Shown here: positions 25,922-34,375 of the stretch, one piece after another
Layout: every line of letters begins with the position of its first letter
Numbering within the stretch: the stretch's first letter is position 1
Assembly: GCA_025055035.1 (NCBI GenBank)
Contig: JANWZB010000018.1
Span: 1 to 34,375, forward strand
From: Candidatus Kapaibacterium sp.
GTDB taxonomy: Bacteria; Bacteroidota; Ignavibacteria; Kapaibacteriales; UBA4661
Direction: 5' to 3'
DNA: 34,375 nucleotides
The notes under the pieces: generated by a model
What the model was told of the DNA's origin: nothing
Databases searched by the model: none
Seen by the model: only the letters and a program-made list of their open reading frames with translations
Made by a program: the position numbers and the translations under genes

Positions 25922-28313
25922 CCGTTTGCAGATTCTTCGTCTGCTTGAAGATGTTGCCCCAACCACCCTGCGGCTGCACGATATTGCTTGCCACTTTCAT
26001 ATACCGTCTCACTCCCCAGACTATGAGCACTTGCGAGAAATACTCGCAGAACTGACTACAGAGCATCTTGTGTACCGCTCAACACGGCGTAAGTACGGTA
26101 TCGCAGCTCCCGTAGGCACAACAACAGCAAAACTTCGAACTAGTATCCGTAGTCTTCATGAAAGCGCAACAACGTTTGAAGGCATTATTAGCATTGATGG
26201 ATACAACGGTGTCGTTGCAACAGACTCTGAAGAGTTTCCAACGGTTATCATCAAGCGCCCTAATCTTGGCGTAGCATTCAATGGCGACCGCGTGCGTGTG
26301 CGCCTACTAGCTCTACGCAAAGGTAAGGTTACAGGCGAAGTTATTGAAGTTCTTGAGCGTGCACCAACACGCTTTGTTGGCACTATAGAATGCGATGGGG
26401 ATTTCACCTTTTTTATTCCCGACGATGAGCACATTCACGTTGATTTTCTTGTACACCCAACTTATCTAGGTGGAGCACAGAATGGGGATAAGGTCGTTGC
26501 AGAACTCCACCATTGGGACGATCCTATGAAATCCCCAGAAGCTCGTGTTCTTGAAGTTCTAGGACGTGCCGGCACTGCCAGCGTGGAACATTCCTCAATT
26601 CTCAAAGAATTTAGACTCGTCCGTGAATTTCCTACTGCCGTCGAACAAGAAGCATACGCTGTTGCCATTCCACCATCCGACGAAGAAACCCAGCGCCGCC
26701 TCGATATACGACAGACAACTGTTATTACAATCGACCCTACTGATGCTCAAGACTTTGATGATGCTCTCTCGTATGAGGAGCTGGAAAATGGCTCTGTGCG
26801 CATCGGTGTTCACATTGCCGATGTCAGTCATTACGTCCACGAACAAACTGCTCTGGATACCGAAGCACTACGCCGTGGCAATAGCACATATTTGGTTGAT
26901 GGTGTTGTTCCTATGCTTCCTCATATTTTATCAAGCAACATATGCTCGCTCGTTCCCCATCAAGACCGCCTTGCATACTCTGTCATTATGGACTTTTCAC
27001 CACGCGGTGCGCTGCGCTCATACACCATTACCGAGACCGTTATTCGTAGCGTACGTCGTTTTACCTACGACGAGGTGCAGGCTCTTATTGAGGGAACAAC
27101 ACACGACCCCTTAGAACAGCTTATTGTCAAGCTACATCGCTTTGCAACAATTCTACGGAAAAAGCGCTACGCTCATGGAGGAATCGACTTTGAAACAAGC
27201 GAAGTACGTTTTCTGCTAGATGAAAACAAGCAACCCGTGAAAGCACTGCTGAAGACACGCACTGATGCAACATCGCTCGTAGAAGAATATATGCTCGCGG
27301 CAAATCGCACTGTTGCTGAGCATGTCAAGAAGCTCTCGCGTACATATCGCCTCAAAAAGACACTGCCTTTTCTGTATCGTATTCATGACCGACCCGACAA
27401 GGATAAACTTAGCCTAGCACTGCATCTAGTCCGGTCATTAGGCATTCCTACACCTCACACAAGCGAGCGTCTGGGATCAAGAGACATCAATACATTACTT
27501 CAGAGCTTAGCTCAGCATCCTGCAAAGGACACACTTCACCAAGTGCTATTGCGTTCTATGGCAAAAGCAGTGTATGCTGAGTATAATATTGGTCATTATG
27601 GTCTTGGCTTTGAGTACTATACCCATTTTACCTCGCCTATTCGCCGCTATCCCGACCTCCTTATACACCGGCTACTAAAGGAATTCGCACGTGGCAAACC
27701 AAGTGCTGAGCGGCTTCAAGAGCTTTCTACACTCCTGCCTGATATCAGCTCACACTGCTCAACTACTGAGCGTCTTGCTATCGAGGCAGAGCGCGCTTCA
27801 GTGCGCCTGACACAGATCGCACTCGCTTCTGCACACATCGGCGAGGAATTCAATGGTGTTATCACAGGGGTAACGCATTTCGGTGTCTTTGTTACTATCG
27901 ATGAGCTCTACAGCGAAGGCTTAGTGCGGATTGCAGATTTACCTACAGACTACTATTACTATAACGAGCGTGAGTTCTCTCTGATTGGGCGCTATACGAG
28001 GCATATCTTTCAAATCGGCAAGAAAATCCGTGTACGCATTGTGAAGGTCAATATGCACAAACGGGAGATAGATTTTGTATATGCCGGCACACCACTGGAT
28101 GATAACGACCTCACTAAGCGCAATGCACAACGCACAGCACTGCAGGATACATCTACTTCTGATGACAGCACACAAGTACTGAAGCGCCTTTTGAAAAACA
28201 GTACTCAGCGTGCAAAGAACAATGCATCGCACGTAGCAATACTCAGCATGAAGAAGCAATCACGTTCGGCATCACATAAGTCTTCAAAGAATAAGCGACG
28301 GGAACATCGGTAA
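25911..28313 (+). CDS. rnr: Ribonuclease R
   Basis: 3'-5' exoribonuclease that degrades structured RNA. The 800-residue protein has the expected order: an N-terminal helix-turn-helix-like domain (residues 1-65, APDRLQILRLLEDV), cold-shock domains with SFEGIISIDGYNGVV-type strands (about 80-240), the RNB catalytic domain with the metal-binding aspartates in TIDPTDAQDFDDALSYEEL (about residue 280), and an S1 domain near 645-725 (EFNGVITGVTHFGVFVTIDE). A basic Lys/Arg/Ser-rich tail of about 45 residues ends the protein. ATG 25911 overlaps the HIT stop by 11 bp and was chosen because the upstream codons lie in the HIT gene. rsmA follows 22 bp downstream. Confidence 0.95.
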   Translation: MAPDRLQILRLLEDVAPTTLRLHDIACHFHIPSHSPDYEHLREILAELTTEHLVYRSTRRKYGIAAPVGTTTAKLRTSIRSLHESATTFEGIISIDGYNGVVATDSEEFPTVIIKRPNLGVAFNGDRVRVRLLALRKGKVTGEVIEVLERAPTRFVGTIECDGDFTFFIPDDEHIHVDFLVHPTYLGGAQNGDKVVAELHHWDDPMKSPEARVLEVLGRAGTASVEHSSILKEFRLVREFPTAVEQEAYAVAIPPSDEETQRRLDIRQTTVITIDPTDAQDFDDALSYEELENGSVRIGVHIADVSHYVHEQTALDTEALRRGNSTYLVDGVVPMLPHILSSNICSLVPHQDRLAYSVIMDFSPRGALRSYTITETVIRSVRRFTYDEVQALIEGTTHDPLEQLIVKLHRFATILRKKRYAHGGIDFETSEVRFLLDENKQPVKALLKTRTDATSLVEEYMLAANRTVAEHVKKLSRTYRLKKTLPFLYRIHDRPDKDKLSLALHLVRSLGIPTPHTSERLGSRDINTLLQSLAQHPAKDTLHQVLLRSMAKAVYAEYNIGHYGLGFEYYTHFTSPIRRYPDLLIHRLLKEFARGKPSAERLQELSTLLPDISSHCSTTERLAIEAERASVRLTQIALASAHIGEEFNGVITGVTHFGVFVTIDELYSEGLVRIADLPTDYYYYNEREFSLIGRYTRHIFQIGKKIRVRIVKVNMHKREIDFVYAGTPLDDNDLTKRNAQRTALQDTSTSDDSTQVLKRLLKNSTQRAKNNASHVAILSMKKQSRSASHKSSKNKRREHR

Positions 28314-28335
28314 GCCATAGCATACTTTAGAACCT

Positions 28336-29295
28336 ATGTTCGAAGCACGTATGCCTTCTTTGCGTTCACACGAGCATCTCCATCCCCGTAAGTCGTTGGG
28401 GCAGCATTTCCTGCGCGATGCAAATATCGCGCATAAGATTGTTGCTGCACTGTCAGTACAAAACCAAAACCTTGTGCTTGAAATCGGTCCGGGCGAAGGG
28501 GCACTAACATCACTATTACTAGCAACACCGGCACGCTACATCATTGCTGTAGAATATGATACACGGGCAGTTGCATTCTTGCACACACGTTTTGCCGATG
28601 AGATTGCACAAGGAAGGCTTCATATTGTCCAGAGCGACATTCTTCGATGCAGTTTTCAAAATCTTCTCCCAACTCGCCTGAGCACTGACCAGTCTTTCAG
28701 CATTGTAGGAAATATACCGTACTACATCACAAGCGATATCCTGTTCTGGATATTCGAGCAATGGGCTCTTCAGTATGTCGATACGTGTTGCCATGCTCAC
28801 CAAGAAACACCGTACCTATGCAAGGCAGTTCTTATGATGCAGAGAGAAGTTGCCGAACGCATTATTGCCCAACCACGCACCAAAGCATATGGCATTCTCA
28901 GTATTGCATCGTCGCTCGTTTCCACACCAGCAGTACTGTTTGACGTTTCTCCGCAATGCTTCTTTCCTCCACCACGCGTTCGCTCCTCTGTAGTGTCATT
29001 CCAAATGAGACATACCAAAGAAGCTGCTCAGCATTTTCGTGCTGTTCATCCGCTTGTTCGCATAGCATTCAATCAGCGCCGCAAGATACTTGCTAATGCT
29101 CTTGCTAGAATTATACCCAAACAACGCCTTGCCGAACTCGCAACTACCGAAGAAATACAAAAAATTTCGTATTTTCGTTCTCGTCCGGAGGAACTAACGC
29201 CTTATGACTTCATTCGTCTTCACGAGCTTTTGCAGGAGTTTCGCTTCGTATCGAATGTAGTACCGATGCAGAATGATAGATGCCAGCGCGCTTAG
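28336..29295 (+). CDS. rsmA: 16S rRNA (adenine1518/1519-N6) dimethyltransferase
   Basis: SAM-dependent methyltransferase that dimethylates two adjacent adenines in the loop of 16S helix 45 during small-subunit maturation. Signatures are KSLGQHFLRDANIAHKIV at the start, the SAM-binding VLEIGPGEGALTSLLL, VEYDTRAV, IVQSDILRC, and the catalytic motif IVGNIPYYITSDIL (NIPYY). The C-terminal domain carries FPPPRVRSSVVSF and AFNQRRKILANALARI. At 319 residues it has a roughly 20-residue C-terminal extra. The ATG follows the rnr stop by 22 bp, suggesting an rRNA-maturation/RNA-decay operon. Confidence 0.96.
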   Translation: MFEARMPSLRSHEHLHPRKSLGQHFLRDANIAHKIVAALSVQNQNLVLEIGPGEGALTSLLLATPARYIIAVEYDTRAVAFLHTRFADEIAQGRLHIVQSDILRCSFQNLLPTRLSTDQSFSIVGNIPYYITSDILFWIFEQWALQYVDTCCHAHQETPYLCKAVLMMQREVAERIIAQPRTKAYGILSIASSLVSTPAVLFDVSPQCFFPPPRVRSSVVSFQMRHTKEAAQHFRAVHPLVRIAFNQRRKILANALARIIPKQRLAELATTEEIQKISYFRSRPEELTPYDFIRLHELLQEFRFVSNVVPMQNDRCQRA

Positions 29296-29350
29296 CATCT
29301 TTTTGCACGATTCTTTCCTCGCATACCTACGCTAGCCCAGCCCTTGCTTC

Positions 29351-30433
29351 ATGAAGAAGTCGCTATTGCCATATACCCTGCAATACCATTCACACGAGCG
29401 CCCCAGCGTACAGCAACATCGCTTCCGACATCCTGACGCCCCACCTCAACCTGCTGAATTTTCGGGAAGCAGACTGAACGTTTTTCAGCAAATACGCATT
29501 ACTCCCAAACGCTTAAAAGAATCACTAACTACTGCTGAAATTCTCACGCTTGCAATACTTGGCTTTTATACAGTGCTAGGCTGTATATTCTCCACAAGCG
29601 TTGAGAATGGACTGATGTACATTGTCCTGAACTGCTGCTTTATGTGGCTTCAGTGTGTTCTTGCTGTGAGCGTTTCAGAAACAAACGCTGGTAGAACGCT
29701 ACGCTCATTACTCATTGCACGGCGCTTTTTCCTGCTGCCTGCTATTTACTTTATCTACTCGCAATCGCATCTATACATCGTTCACATCAACCCACAAGAC
29801 TATGATACTATTCTTGCCCAGTGGGATTTTGCTCTCTTCGGAGTCTATCCAACGCACTGGATACACCAATTTGCGCATCCTGTATTGACAGAGTTTCTAC
29901 AGATCTGCTATTTCTTGTATTTCTGGATTCCAATAGGGCTTGGAATCGAGTTTTACGCCACACGTCCCACAATTTACTATATTCGCTATGCACTCTACGT
30001 AGCAAGTGTTAGTTATGCACTGTATCTCGGCTATTTTTTCATGCCAGCAGTTGGTCCTTGCTTCACGCTTCATGATTTTACTCAATGGAATGCAGAGCTT
30101 CCCGGAATTCTCTTCACCGAACCACTTCGCGCTCTTGTTAACATCGGCTCCGGTGCTAGCACGGCAACACCACAACTGACTGCTCATCGCAACTGTATGC
30201 CGAGCGGTCATACGATGGTTACACTGCTCAATATGATGATTGCATTTCGCTGGAAATCCCGCTTACGCTGGTGCTACCTAGTGGTGGGTTGTGGTATCAT
30301 TGTTTCCACAGTGTATTTGCGCTATCACTACGTTGTAGACTTACTTGCTGGAGCAGTTGTTACTATCGTTGCACTCATTGGGGGACGCCTTCTCGAGTAT
30401 GGACTTCGTCGCATAGGATTTGTTCACGCATAG
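29351..30433 (+). CDS. PAP2 superfamily membrane protein, inositolphosphotransferase-like
   Basis: A 360-residue multi-pass membrane protein, first 50 residues cytosolic and polar. The PAP2 C-terminal signature is RNCMPSGHTMVTLL with the PSGH histidine, then YLRYHYVVDLLAGAVV, where the second histidine and aspartate match SRX5HX3D. The extra aromatic AVGPCF segment and length resemble the Aur1/Ipt1-type branch, which often transfers head groups rather than simply removing phosphate. In this place it may act on undecaprenyl pyrophosphate or a membrane lipid; that is inference. It follows rsmA by 55 bp and ends 25 bp before the pbpC ATG. Confidence 0.85.
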   Translation: MKKSLLPYTLQYHSHERPSVQQHRFRHPDAPPQPAEFSGSRLNVFQQIRITPKRLKESLTTAEILTLAILGFYTVLGCIFSTSVENGLMYIVLNCCFMWLQCVLAVSVSETNAGRTLRSLLIARRFFLLPAIYFIYSQSHLYIVHINPQDYDTILAQWDFALFGVYPTHWIHQFAHPVLTEFLQICYFLYFWIPIGLGIEFYATRPTIYYIRYALYVASVSYALYLGYFFMPAVGPCFTLHDFTQWNAELPGILFTEPLRALVNIGSGASTATPQLTAHRNCMPSGHTMVTLLNMMIAFRWKSRLRWCYLVVGCGIIVSTVYLRYHYVVDLLAGAVVTIVALIGGRLLEYGLRRIGFVHA

Positions 30434-30458
30434 CTTTACCTTGTATGCTACTCGTGGT

Positions 30459-32936
30459 ATGAACTCTTTGCTATATCAGAGTGCTAGAACGTTCTGCGCT
30501 GGGCTTCGCTACATGGTTATCCATGTGCTTATACGTGTAGTTCGTCTTGCAATACTACGCTGTGCACTCTCTCTTGTCTTAGCATTTCTTGGCATTCTTG
30601 GCATTTTGTCTCTGCTGTTTCCTTTGCATGTTGATATTCCATTTTCAACGCTCATTGCTGCACGCGACAGTACGATTATCCATGCATTTCTCGCTAGCGA
30701 TGATAAATGGCGCATGAAAACCGATATAGCCGAATTATCCCCACTGCTGCGCACAGCACTAATAGCCAAAGAGGACCGATGGTTCTACTGGCACTGTGGC
30801 GTAAATCCTGTAGCATTAGTTCGAGCGACAATACAGAATATCACTGCACAGCGCACGGTATCAGGAGCTTCGACACTTACTATGCAAGTCGCTCGCATGC
30901 TCGAACAGCAGTATGCATCGCGTTACGGCAATCCACATCAACGTCCGCGTACACTATGGAATAAGCTTGTCGAGATATTCCGGGCACTTCAGCTGGAATG
31001 CGTGTATTCTAAAGATGAGATCATTCAGCTATATACCAATCTTGCTCCGTATGGCGGCAACATTGAAGGCGTCAAAGCCGCATCAATGCTCTATTTTGGA
31101 AGATTACCCGACAAAATTAGCCTTGCACAAGCTGTAACGCTTGCTATTATTCCTAATCGCCCTACTACACTGAAACTTGCAGAGCATAACACGGCTATTC
31201 AGCGTGAGCGAGACAAATGGCTCGAGCGGTTTCGCAGTGAACGCATCTTTCCAGACTCTCTCATCAACGACGCACTGCGCGAGCCGCTTGGTGTTGAGCG
31301 GCGCCAAGCCCCTTCAACTACCGTACCGCACCTTGCGTACCGCATGAAGCGCTCTTTCCCAACAGAATCCATTATTTACACAACGATCGACACCCGTAAA
31401 CAACACGCTGTCCAGACGCTTACACAGAATGTCATTCGGCGGCTTACAATTTATGGTATTCGCAATGCGGCCGTGCTTGTCGTCAATAACCAACGCTCGG
31501 AGGTTGAGGCATATCTCGGTTCGCCAAACTATGACGACAAAGCCGCTTCAGGCGAAGTTGATGGAGTGCGCGCAGTACGCTCCCCCGGCAGTGCGCTCAA
31601 ACCCTTAATATATGCCCTTGCGATGGACAGAGGACTTATCACACCTAAGACAATCATGACCGATGCACCCAGCAACTTCGACGGATACGCTCCAGAAAAC
31701 TTCGACCGACAATATCGTGGCTTTATCTCCGCCGAAAAAGCACTCATTAACTCGTTGAATATTCCTGCTGTAAAGTTGCTTCAGCAACTTGGCGTTGCAG
31801 CTGTGAGCGACGTGCTTATACGGGCAGGATTTGAGCAAATTCGCAAAGATGCAGCCAAACTTGGCTTATCTCTTGTACTTGGCGGCTGTGGTGTACGTCT
31901 TGAAGAAATGGCAGCACTATACAGCGCATTTGCTCGCTATGGCGAATGGAGACCATTGCATATGTACCGCACTACGCCACCACAACCTACTTTCGGGCTT
32001 CAAGTGTTCCGTACTCGTGATTCGATGTCTTCAGTTCCAAACCGCCTTATTTCCCCATCGGCAGCATTTATGCTAGGAGAAATCCTCACACAACTTACCC
32101 GTCCTGATGTTCCACGCAACTTTGCCTCTACGCGACGCCTCCCCAAAGTTGCATGGAAAACAGGTACATCATATGGTCGGCGCGATGCATGGAGTATTGG
32201 CTACAATAAACGCTATACTGTTGCTGTATGGGTCGGAAACTTCTCAGGACAAGGCGTTCCAGAACTTGTCGGAGCTGATATCGCAACACCGCTTCTTTTC
32301 GATATTTTTAATGCCATTGACTATGATTCACCTAACGATTGGTTTGAGCCACCACCAGAAATAGACTTCCGCTTAGTGTGCTCGGAGAGTGGCTTGCTTC
32401 CTGCAGAACACTGCACAAACCAAGTTACAGATTATTACATTCCCGGTGTTTCCTCCAATGCTCGTTGCAGTCATCAGAAAAGTGTCATTGTCTCTGCTGA
32501 TGAGCAGGTATCATACTGCCCAGACTGCTTGCCATCGACAGGATACAAGAAAAAGCTCTACCCAAATCTTCCGCCTGAGATTGTTGCACTCTATAGTGCC
32601 GAGAACAGGGCATTTGAACGAATCCCACCGCACAATCCTGCATGCACACGAGCACAGCAGAGTGGTACAGCACCTACTATTACATCGCTTATCGACGGCA
32701 AGCAATACTACGTAGAACATAACACCCGTGCGACCACAGTCTCCAAGCTCATGCTTTCCTGCCATGCGGCAAACGACGTTCGTACAGTCTATTGGTATGT
32801 AAACGACAAGTTTTTGTGCTCTGTTCCTCCCGAAGAACGAGTATTCTTCACACCAGAGCATGGTTATAACAAAATTTCGTGTAGCGACGATAAGGGGAGA
32901 ACCAGCAGTATTACTATTCTTGTCGAATGGCAGTAG
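30459..32936 (+). CDS. pbpC: Penicillin-binding protein 1C
   Basis: Bifunctional membrane enzyme that polymerises glycan strands and cross-links their stems. The 825-residue protein has an N-terminal membrane anchor (about residues 25-55), a GT51 transglycosylase domain with catalytic glutamate E105 in AKEDRWFYWHCGVNP and GASTLTMQVARML, and a transpeptidase domain with S378-A-L-K381, SLN at 432-434, and KTGTS at 567-571. The C-terminal region has the cysteine-rich BiPBP_C type lobe (SESGLLPAEHC, YCPDC). In many genomes PBP1C sits with a bacterial alpha-2-macroglobulin; none is seen on either side here. ATG 30459 was preferred to an in-frame TTG at 30420; ATG 30513 remains possible. Confidence 0.94.
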   Translation: MNSLLYQSARTFCAGLRYMVIHVLIRVVRLAILRCALSLVLAFLGILGILSLLFPLHVDIPFSTLIAARDSTIIHAFLASDDKWRMKTDIAELSPLLRTALIAKEDRWFYWHCGVNPVALVRATIQNITAQRTVSGASTLTMQVARMLEQQYASRYGNPHQRPRTLWNKLVEIFRALQLECVYSKDEIIQLYTNLAPYGGNIEGVKAASMLYFGRLPDKISLAQAVTLAIIPNRPTTLKLAEHNTAIQRERDKWLERFRSERIFPDSLINDALREPLGVERRQAPSTTVPHLAYRMKRSFPTESIIYTTIDTRKQHAVQTLTQNVIRRLTIYGIRNAAVLVVNNQRSEVEAYLGSPNYDDKAASGEVDGVRAVRSPGSALKPLIYALAMDRGLITPKTIMTDAPSNFDGYAPENFDRQYRGFISAEKALINSLNIPAVKLLQQLGVAAVSDVLIRAGFEQIRKDAAKLGLSLVLGGCGVRLEEMAALYSAFARYGEWRPLHMYRTTPPQPTFGLQVFRTRDSMSSVPNRLISPSAAFMLGEILTQLTRPDVPRNFASTRRLPKVAWKTGTSYGRRDAWSIGYNKRYTVAVWVGNFSGQGVPELVGADIATPLLFDIFNAIDYDSPNDWFEPPPEIDFRLVCSESGLLPAEHCTNQVTDYYIPGVSSNARCSHQKSVIVSADEQVSYCPDCLPSTGYKKKLYPNLPPEIVALYSAENRAFERIPPHNPACTRAQQSGTAPTITSLIDGKQYYVEHNTRATTVSKLMLSCHAANDVRTVYWYVNDKFLCSVPPEERVFFTPEHGYNKISCSDDKGRTSSITILVEWQ

Positions 32937-33000
32937 GCAACTGCAGGTGTTCCTAGTCAAACACCTTGGAGATTGTGGCAAGATACTGGTTGCCTCTTTT
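32935..33000 (+). terminator. Possible weak terminator after pbpC
   Basis: Immediately after the pbpC stop, AGGTGTT/AACACCT (32945-32966) forms one hairpin and GGCAA/TTGCC (32977-32994) another, followed by TCTTTTC. An outer pairing AGGCAAC/GTTGCCT encloses both. The T run is short, so termination is only a possibility. Confidence 0.3.
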
Positions 33001-33020
33001 CGGTGTATACAACTTCCAAT

Positions 33021-33048
33021 TTGCCAAACTGCAGCTAGTTGTTATATT
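33021..33048 (+). promoter_or_regulatory. Candidate promoter of the right-edge barrel gene
   Basis: TTGCCA and TATATT with a 16-base spacer, 39 bases before the ATG at 33088. It also reads as TTTG-N19-TATATTGC, close to the Bacteroidota-type -33/-7 pattern TTTG and TAnnTTTG. Confidence 0.4.
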
Positions 33049-33087
33049 GCCGACCAATCTATCTCTATCATACTTTTCTACTGTGCT

Positions 33088-34375
33088 ATGTGCCTTTTGC
33101 TTCACCTGTGTCGTATATGCCTACGCTGCGCATGCAGAGTACTCATAGTTCATGCTGCTTTGGGAACTCTATGTGCTCAGACACGTATATTTTCGCCAGA
33201 AAATCTTACAAATCGCCGCTTAGGCTTTCTGAGCGATGCGAGTAGCGTCGGCTGGAATCCTGCTATACTTGGAATGCGCCCCGTGTCGGAGATTCTCGCT
33301 GCTGTACCGCTCTTACACAGTTTTTCGCCTAATAATCAGTATGGTCTTTTTGCTAAGCTTGGTCCTCTTGGGGCTGGGTATGTCCTAAATGCTGACAGCG
33401 TCCTTGCAAGCGGCGAGCTATATGCAGGAGTGGGATTCAGCCTCATAGACGATATTTTGTGGGTGGGCGGTAGTGCACGAATTGTCAATCCCGGTAATAT
33501 CGAGCGCGCTTCGTTCGAATCTTTGCGCTGGAATGCTTCTTTAGCAATGAAGCCATTCAATGGTATATTCCTCAGTGTTTCAGCGACAACAATGGGTGAG
33601 GATGGATTCCAAACTCAAAGAATTCAACAAATACTTCAGCATATTCGTACATCTCCTAATCTGCTCTACTGGACAGCAAGTGCGAGCTATACGCCCTTAG
33701 AGTTCATTTCCCTGTTCGCTCACTATACAACAGCACCTAACTCTGCCGCGCTCGGTATACCAGTCAATATTCTGCCCAATGCTCTAGGACTTGATGTAGG
33801 AGCAAGCCTTCAAGCGACTCTTCTTGGAAATCCTATTATCCTCTCAGGTCAGTATAGCTTTGCTTCAAGTGCCCTACGCTTTGGTTTTGAAATCAACGTT
33901 GGTTTTCTAGGAGTGGGACTATTACGGTCTATGCCGGCAGTAGGCGATGCTGGAATGACAGCTACTGTACGCCTTACGACCGACCCACTGCGCAATACAG
34001 GTCAGCTTTTGGGTTATCGTGTTGACGATGACGGCTGCCGTCTTCCCGTCGATACTTCCTTTGCACGTCCTAGAAAGCTTGTTGCAGAACTTCGCGCGAC
34101 AAATCCTGACTACGCAAGGGTTCTACAAGAGCTTTCCCCAGACCCCGATAGACTATACATGGCTATCCAAGAACGCTACTACAAGCCTCGGCAGCAACTT
34201 CGTTCTATTGCTGGCGATGCAATCGATGTTGTATCCCGTCAAGGATATCCACTACAGGTACTCAATGTGGACAACAGTCGATTTCCCGACATTACTGTGT
34301 TTGTGCGTGCTCTCGATGCAGAGGGTAGAAGTATTCGTGGTCTTGGAGCAGAGGATTTTGCTCCCAATGATCCTT
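33088..34375 (+). CDS. PorV-like outer-membrane barrel protein with C-terminal non-barrel region (cut by right edge)
   Basis: An open frame of 429 codons runs from ATG 33088 off the window. The start encodes a signal-peptide-like leader (basic CRICLRCACR, then VLIVHAALGTLCAQ). Then comes a barrel-type region with the FadL/PorV-like entry SDASSVGWNPAILGMRPV and alternating Gly/aromatic strands to about residue 310. After that the composition changes: a polar, helical-looking segment (LSPDPDRLYMAIQERYYKPR) and, at the edge, a strand-rich segment FPDITVFVRALDAEGRSIRG followed by LGAEDF. The latter resembles the lead-in of VWA-domain proteins (P-x-(I/V)-x-V-x-V-x-D-x-x-G...GL...DF). The rest lies outside the window; function unknown. 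Confidence 0.75.
   Translation, partial: MCLLLHLCRICLRCACRVLIVHAALGTLCAQTRIFSPENLTNRRLGFLSDASSVGWNPAILGMRPVSEILAAVPLLHSFSPNNQYGLFAKLGPLGAGYVLNADSVLASGELYAGVGFSLIDDILWVGGSARIVNPGNIERASFESLRWNASLAMKPFNGIFLSVSATTMGEDGFQTQRIQQILQHIRTSPNLLYWTASASYTPLEFISLFAHYTTAPNSAALGIPVNILPNALGLDVGASLQATLLGNPIILSGQYSFASSALRFGFEINVGFLGVGLLRSMPAVGDAGMTATVRLTTDPLRNTGQLLGYRVDDDGCRLPVDTSFARPRKLVAELRATNPDYARVLQELSPDPDRLYMAIQERYYKPRQQLRSIAGDAIDVVSRQGYPLQVLNVDNSRFPDITVFVRALDAEGRSIRGLGAEDFAPNDP

Noticed and set aside
1-34375. tRNA, rRNA, CRISPR, insertion sequences, toxin-antitoxin or phage genes
   Set aside because: Intergenic regions were read on both strands and no cloverleaf, spaced repeat array or transposase motif was recognised. 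A tRNAscan or Infernal run would be decisive for small RNAs.

Overview
The window reads as a typical stretch of chromosome from a Gram-negative (two-membrane) bacterium. It has BamA, two Skp/OmpH-like chaperones, an RlpA-like protein, PBP1C, UppS, the MEP-pathway enzyme IspD and a signal-peptide-bearing outer-membrane barrel protein. Base composition is near-balanced, most starts lack a convincing Shine-Dalgarno, and the last protein has a PorV-like barrel. I infer a member of the FCB/Bacteroidota-Ignavibacteria-Kapaibacterota neighbourhood, but there is no marker RNA here to prove it. I see no rRNA, tRNA, CRISPR array, transposase or prophage.

Layout. (1) 1-4369, minus strand: 5' part of an ECF sigma factor running off the left edge, a PAP2-like membrane protein followed by an intrinsic terminator, and a full-length glycine decarboxylase (GcvP). 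(2) 4643-12191, plus strand: ACT-domain threonine ammonia-lyase, polyphosphate kinase, peptidyl-tRNA hydrolase, NusB, IspD and a divergent aldehyde dehydrogenase. (3) 12233-15833, minus strand: a compact six-gene run (low-molecular-weight phosphatase, HINT-type HIT protein, two tandem TerB-like paralogues, FMN reductase, GluQ-like synthetase). (4) 16168-19659, plus strand: UppS and BamA. (5) 19656-20981, minus strand: RmlC-like cupin and PgeF; the pgeF and bamA stop codons overlap. (6) 21369 to the right edge, plus strand: RlpA, two OmpH/Skp paralogues, MFS transporter, HIT/Ap4A-type protein, RNase R, RsmA, a second PAP2 protein, PBP1C and a truncated barrel protein.

How the genes fit together. 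Cell-envelope construction dominates: IspD (isoprenoid precursors), UppS (undecaprenyl carrier), PAP2 proteins (possible lipid-pyrophosphate recycling), PBP1C and RlpA (peptidoglycan), PgeF, and BamA with Skp (outer-membrane protein assembly). A second theme is translation and RNA quality control: Pth, NusB, GluQ, RNase R and RsmA. Glycine and threonine breakdown genes lie divergently around one 270-bp intergenic region.

The least explained items are the tandem TerB-like pair inside the six-gene minus-strand run, the barrel protein at the right edge whose C-terminal part turns into a region resembling the lead-in of VWA-type proteins, and a recurring TTG-N16-TA promoter-like arrangement upstream of outer-membrane genes. 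I see no clear evidence of a wholly new biological system; the TerB-like run is the best candidate for one.
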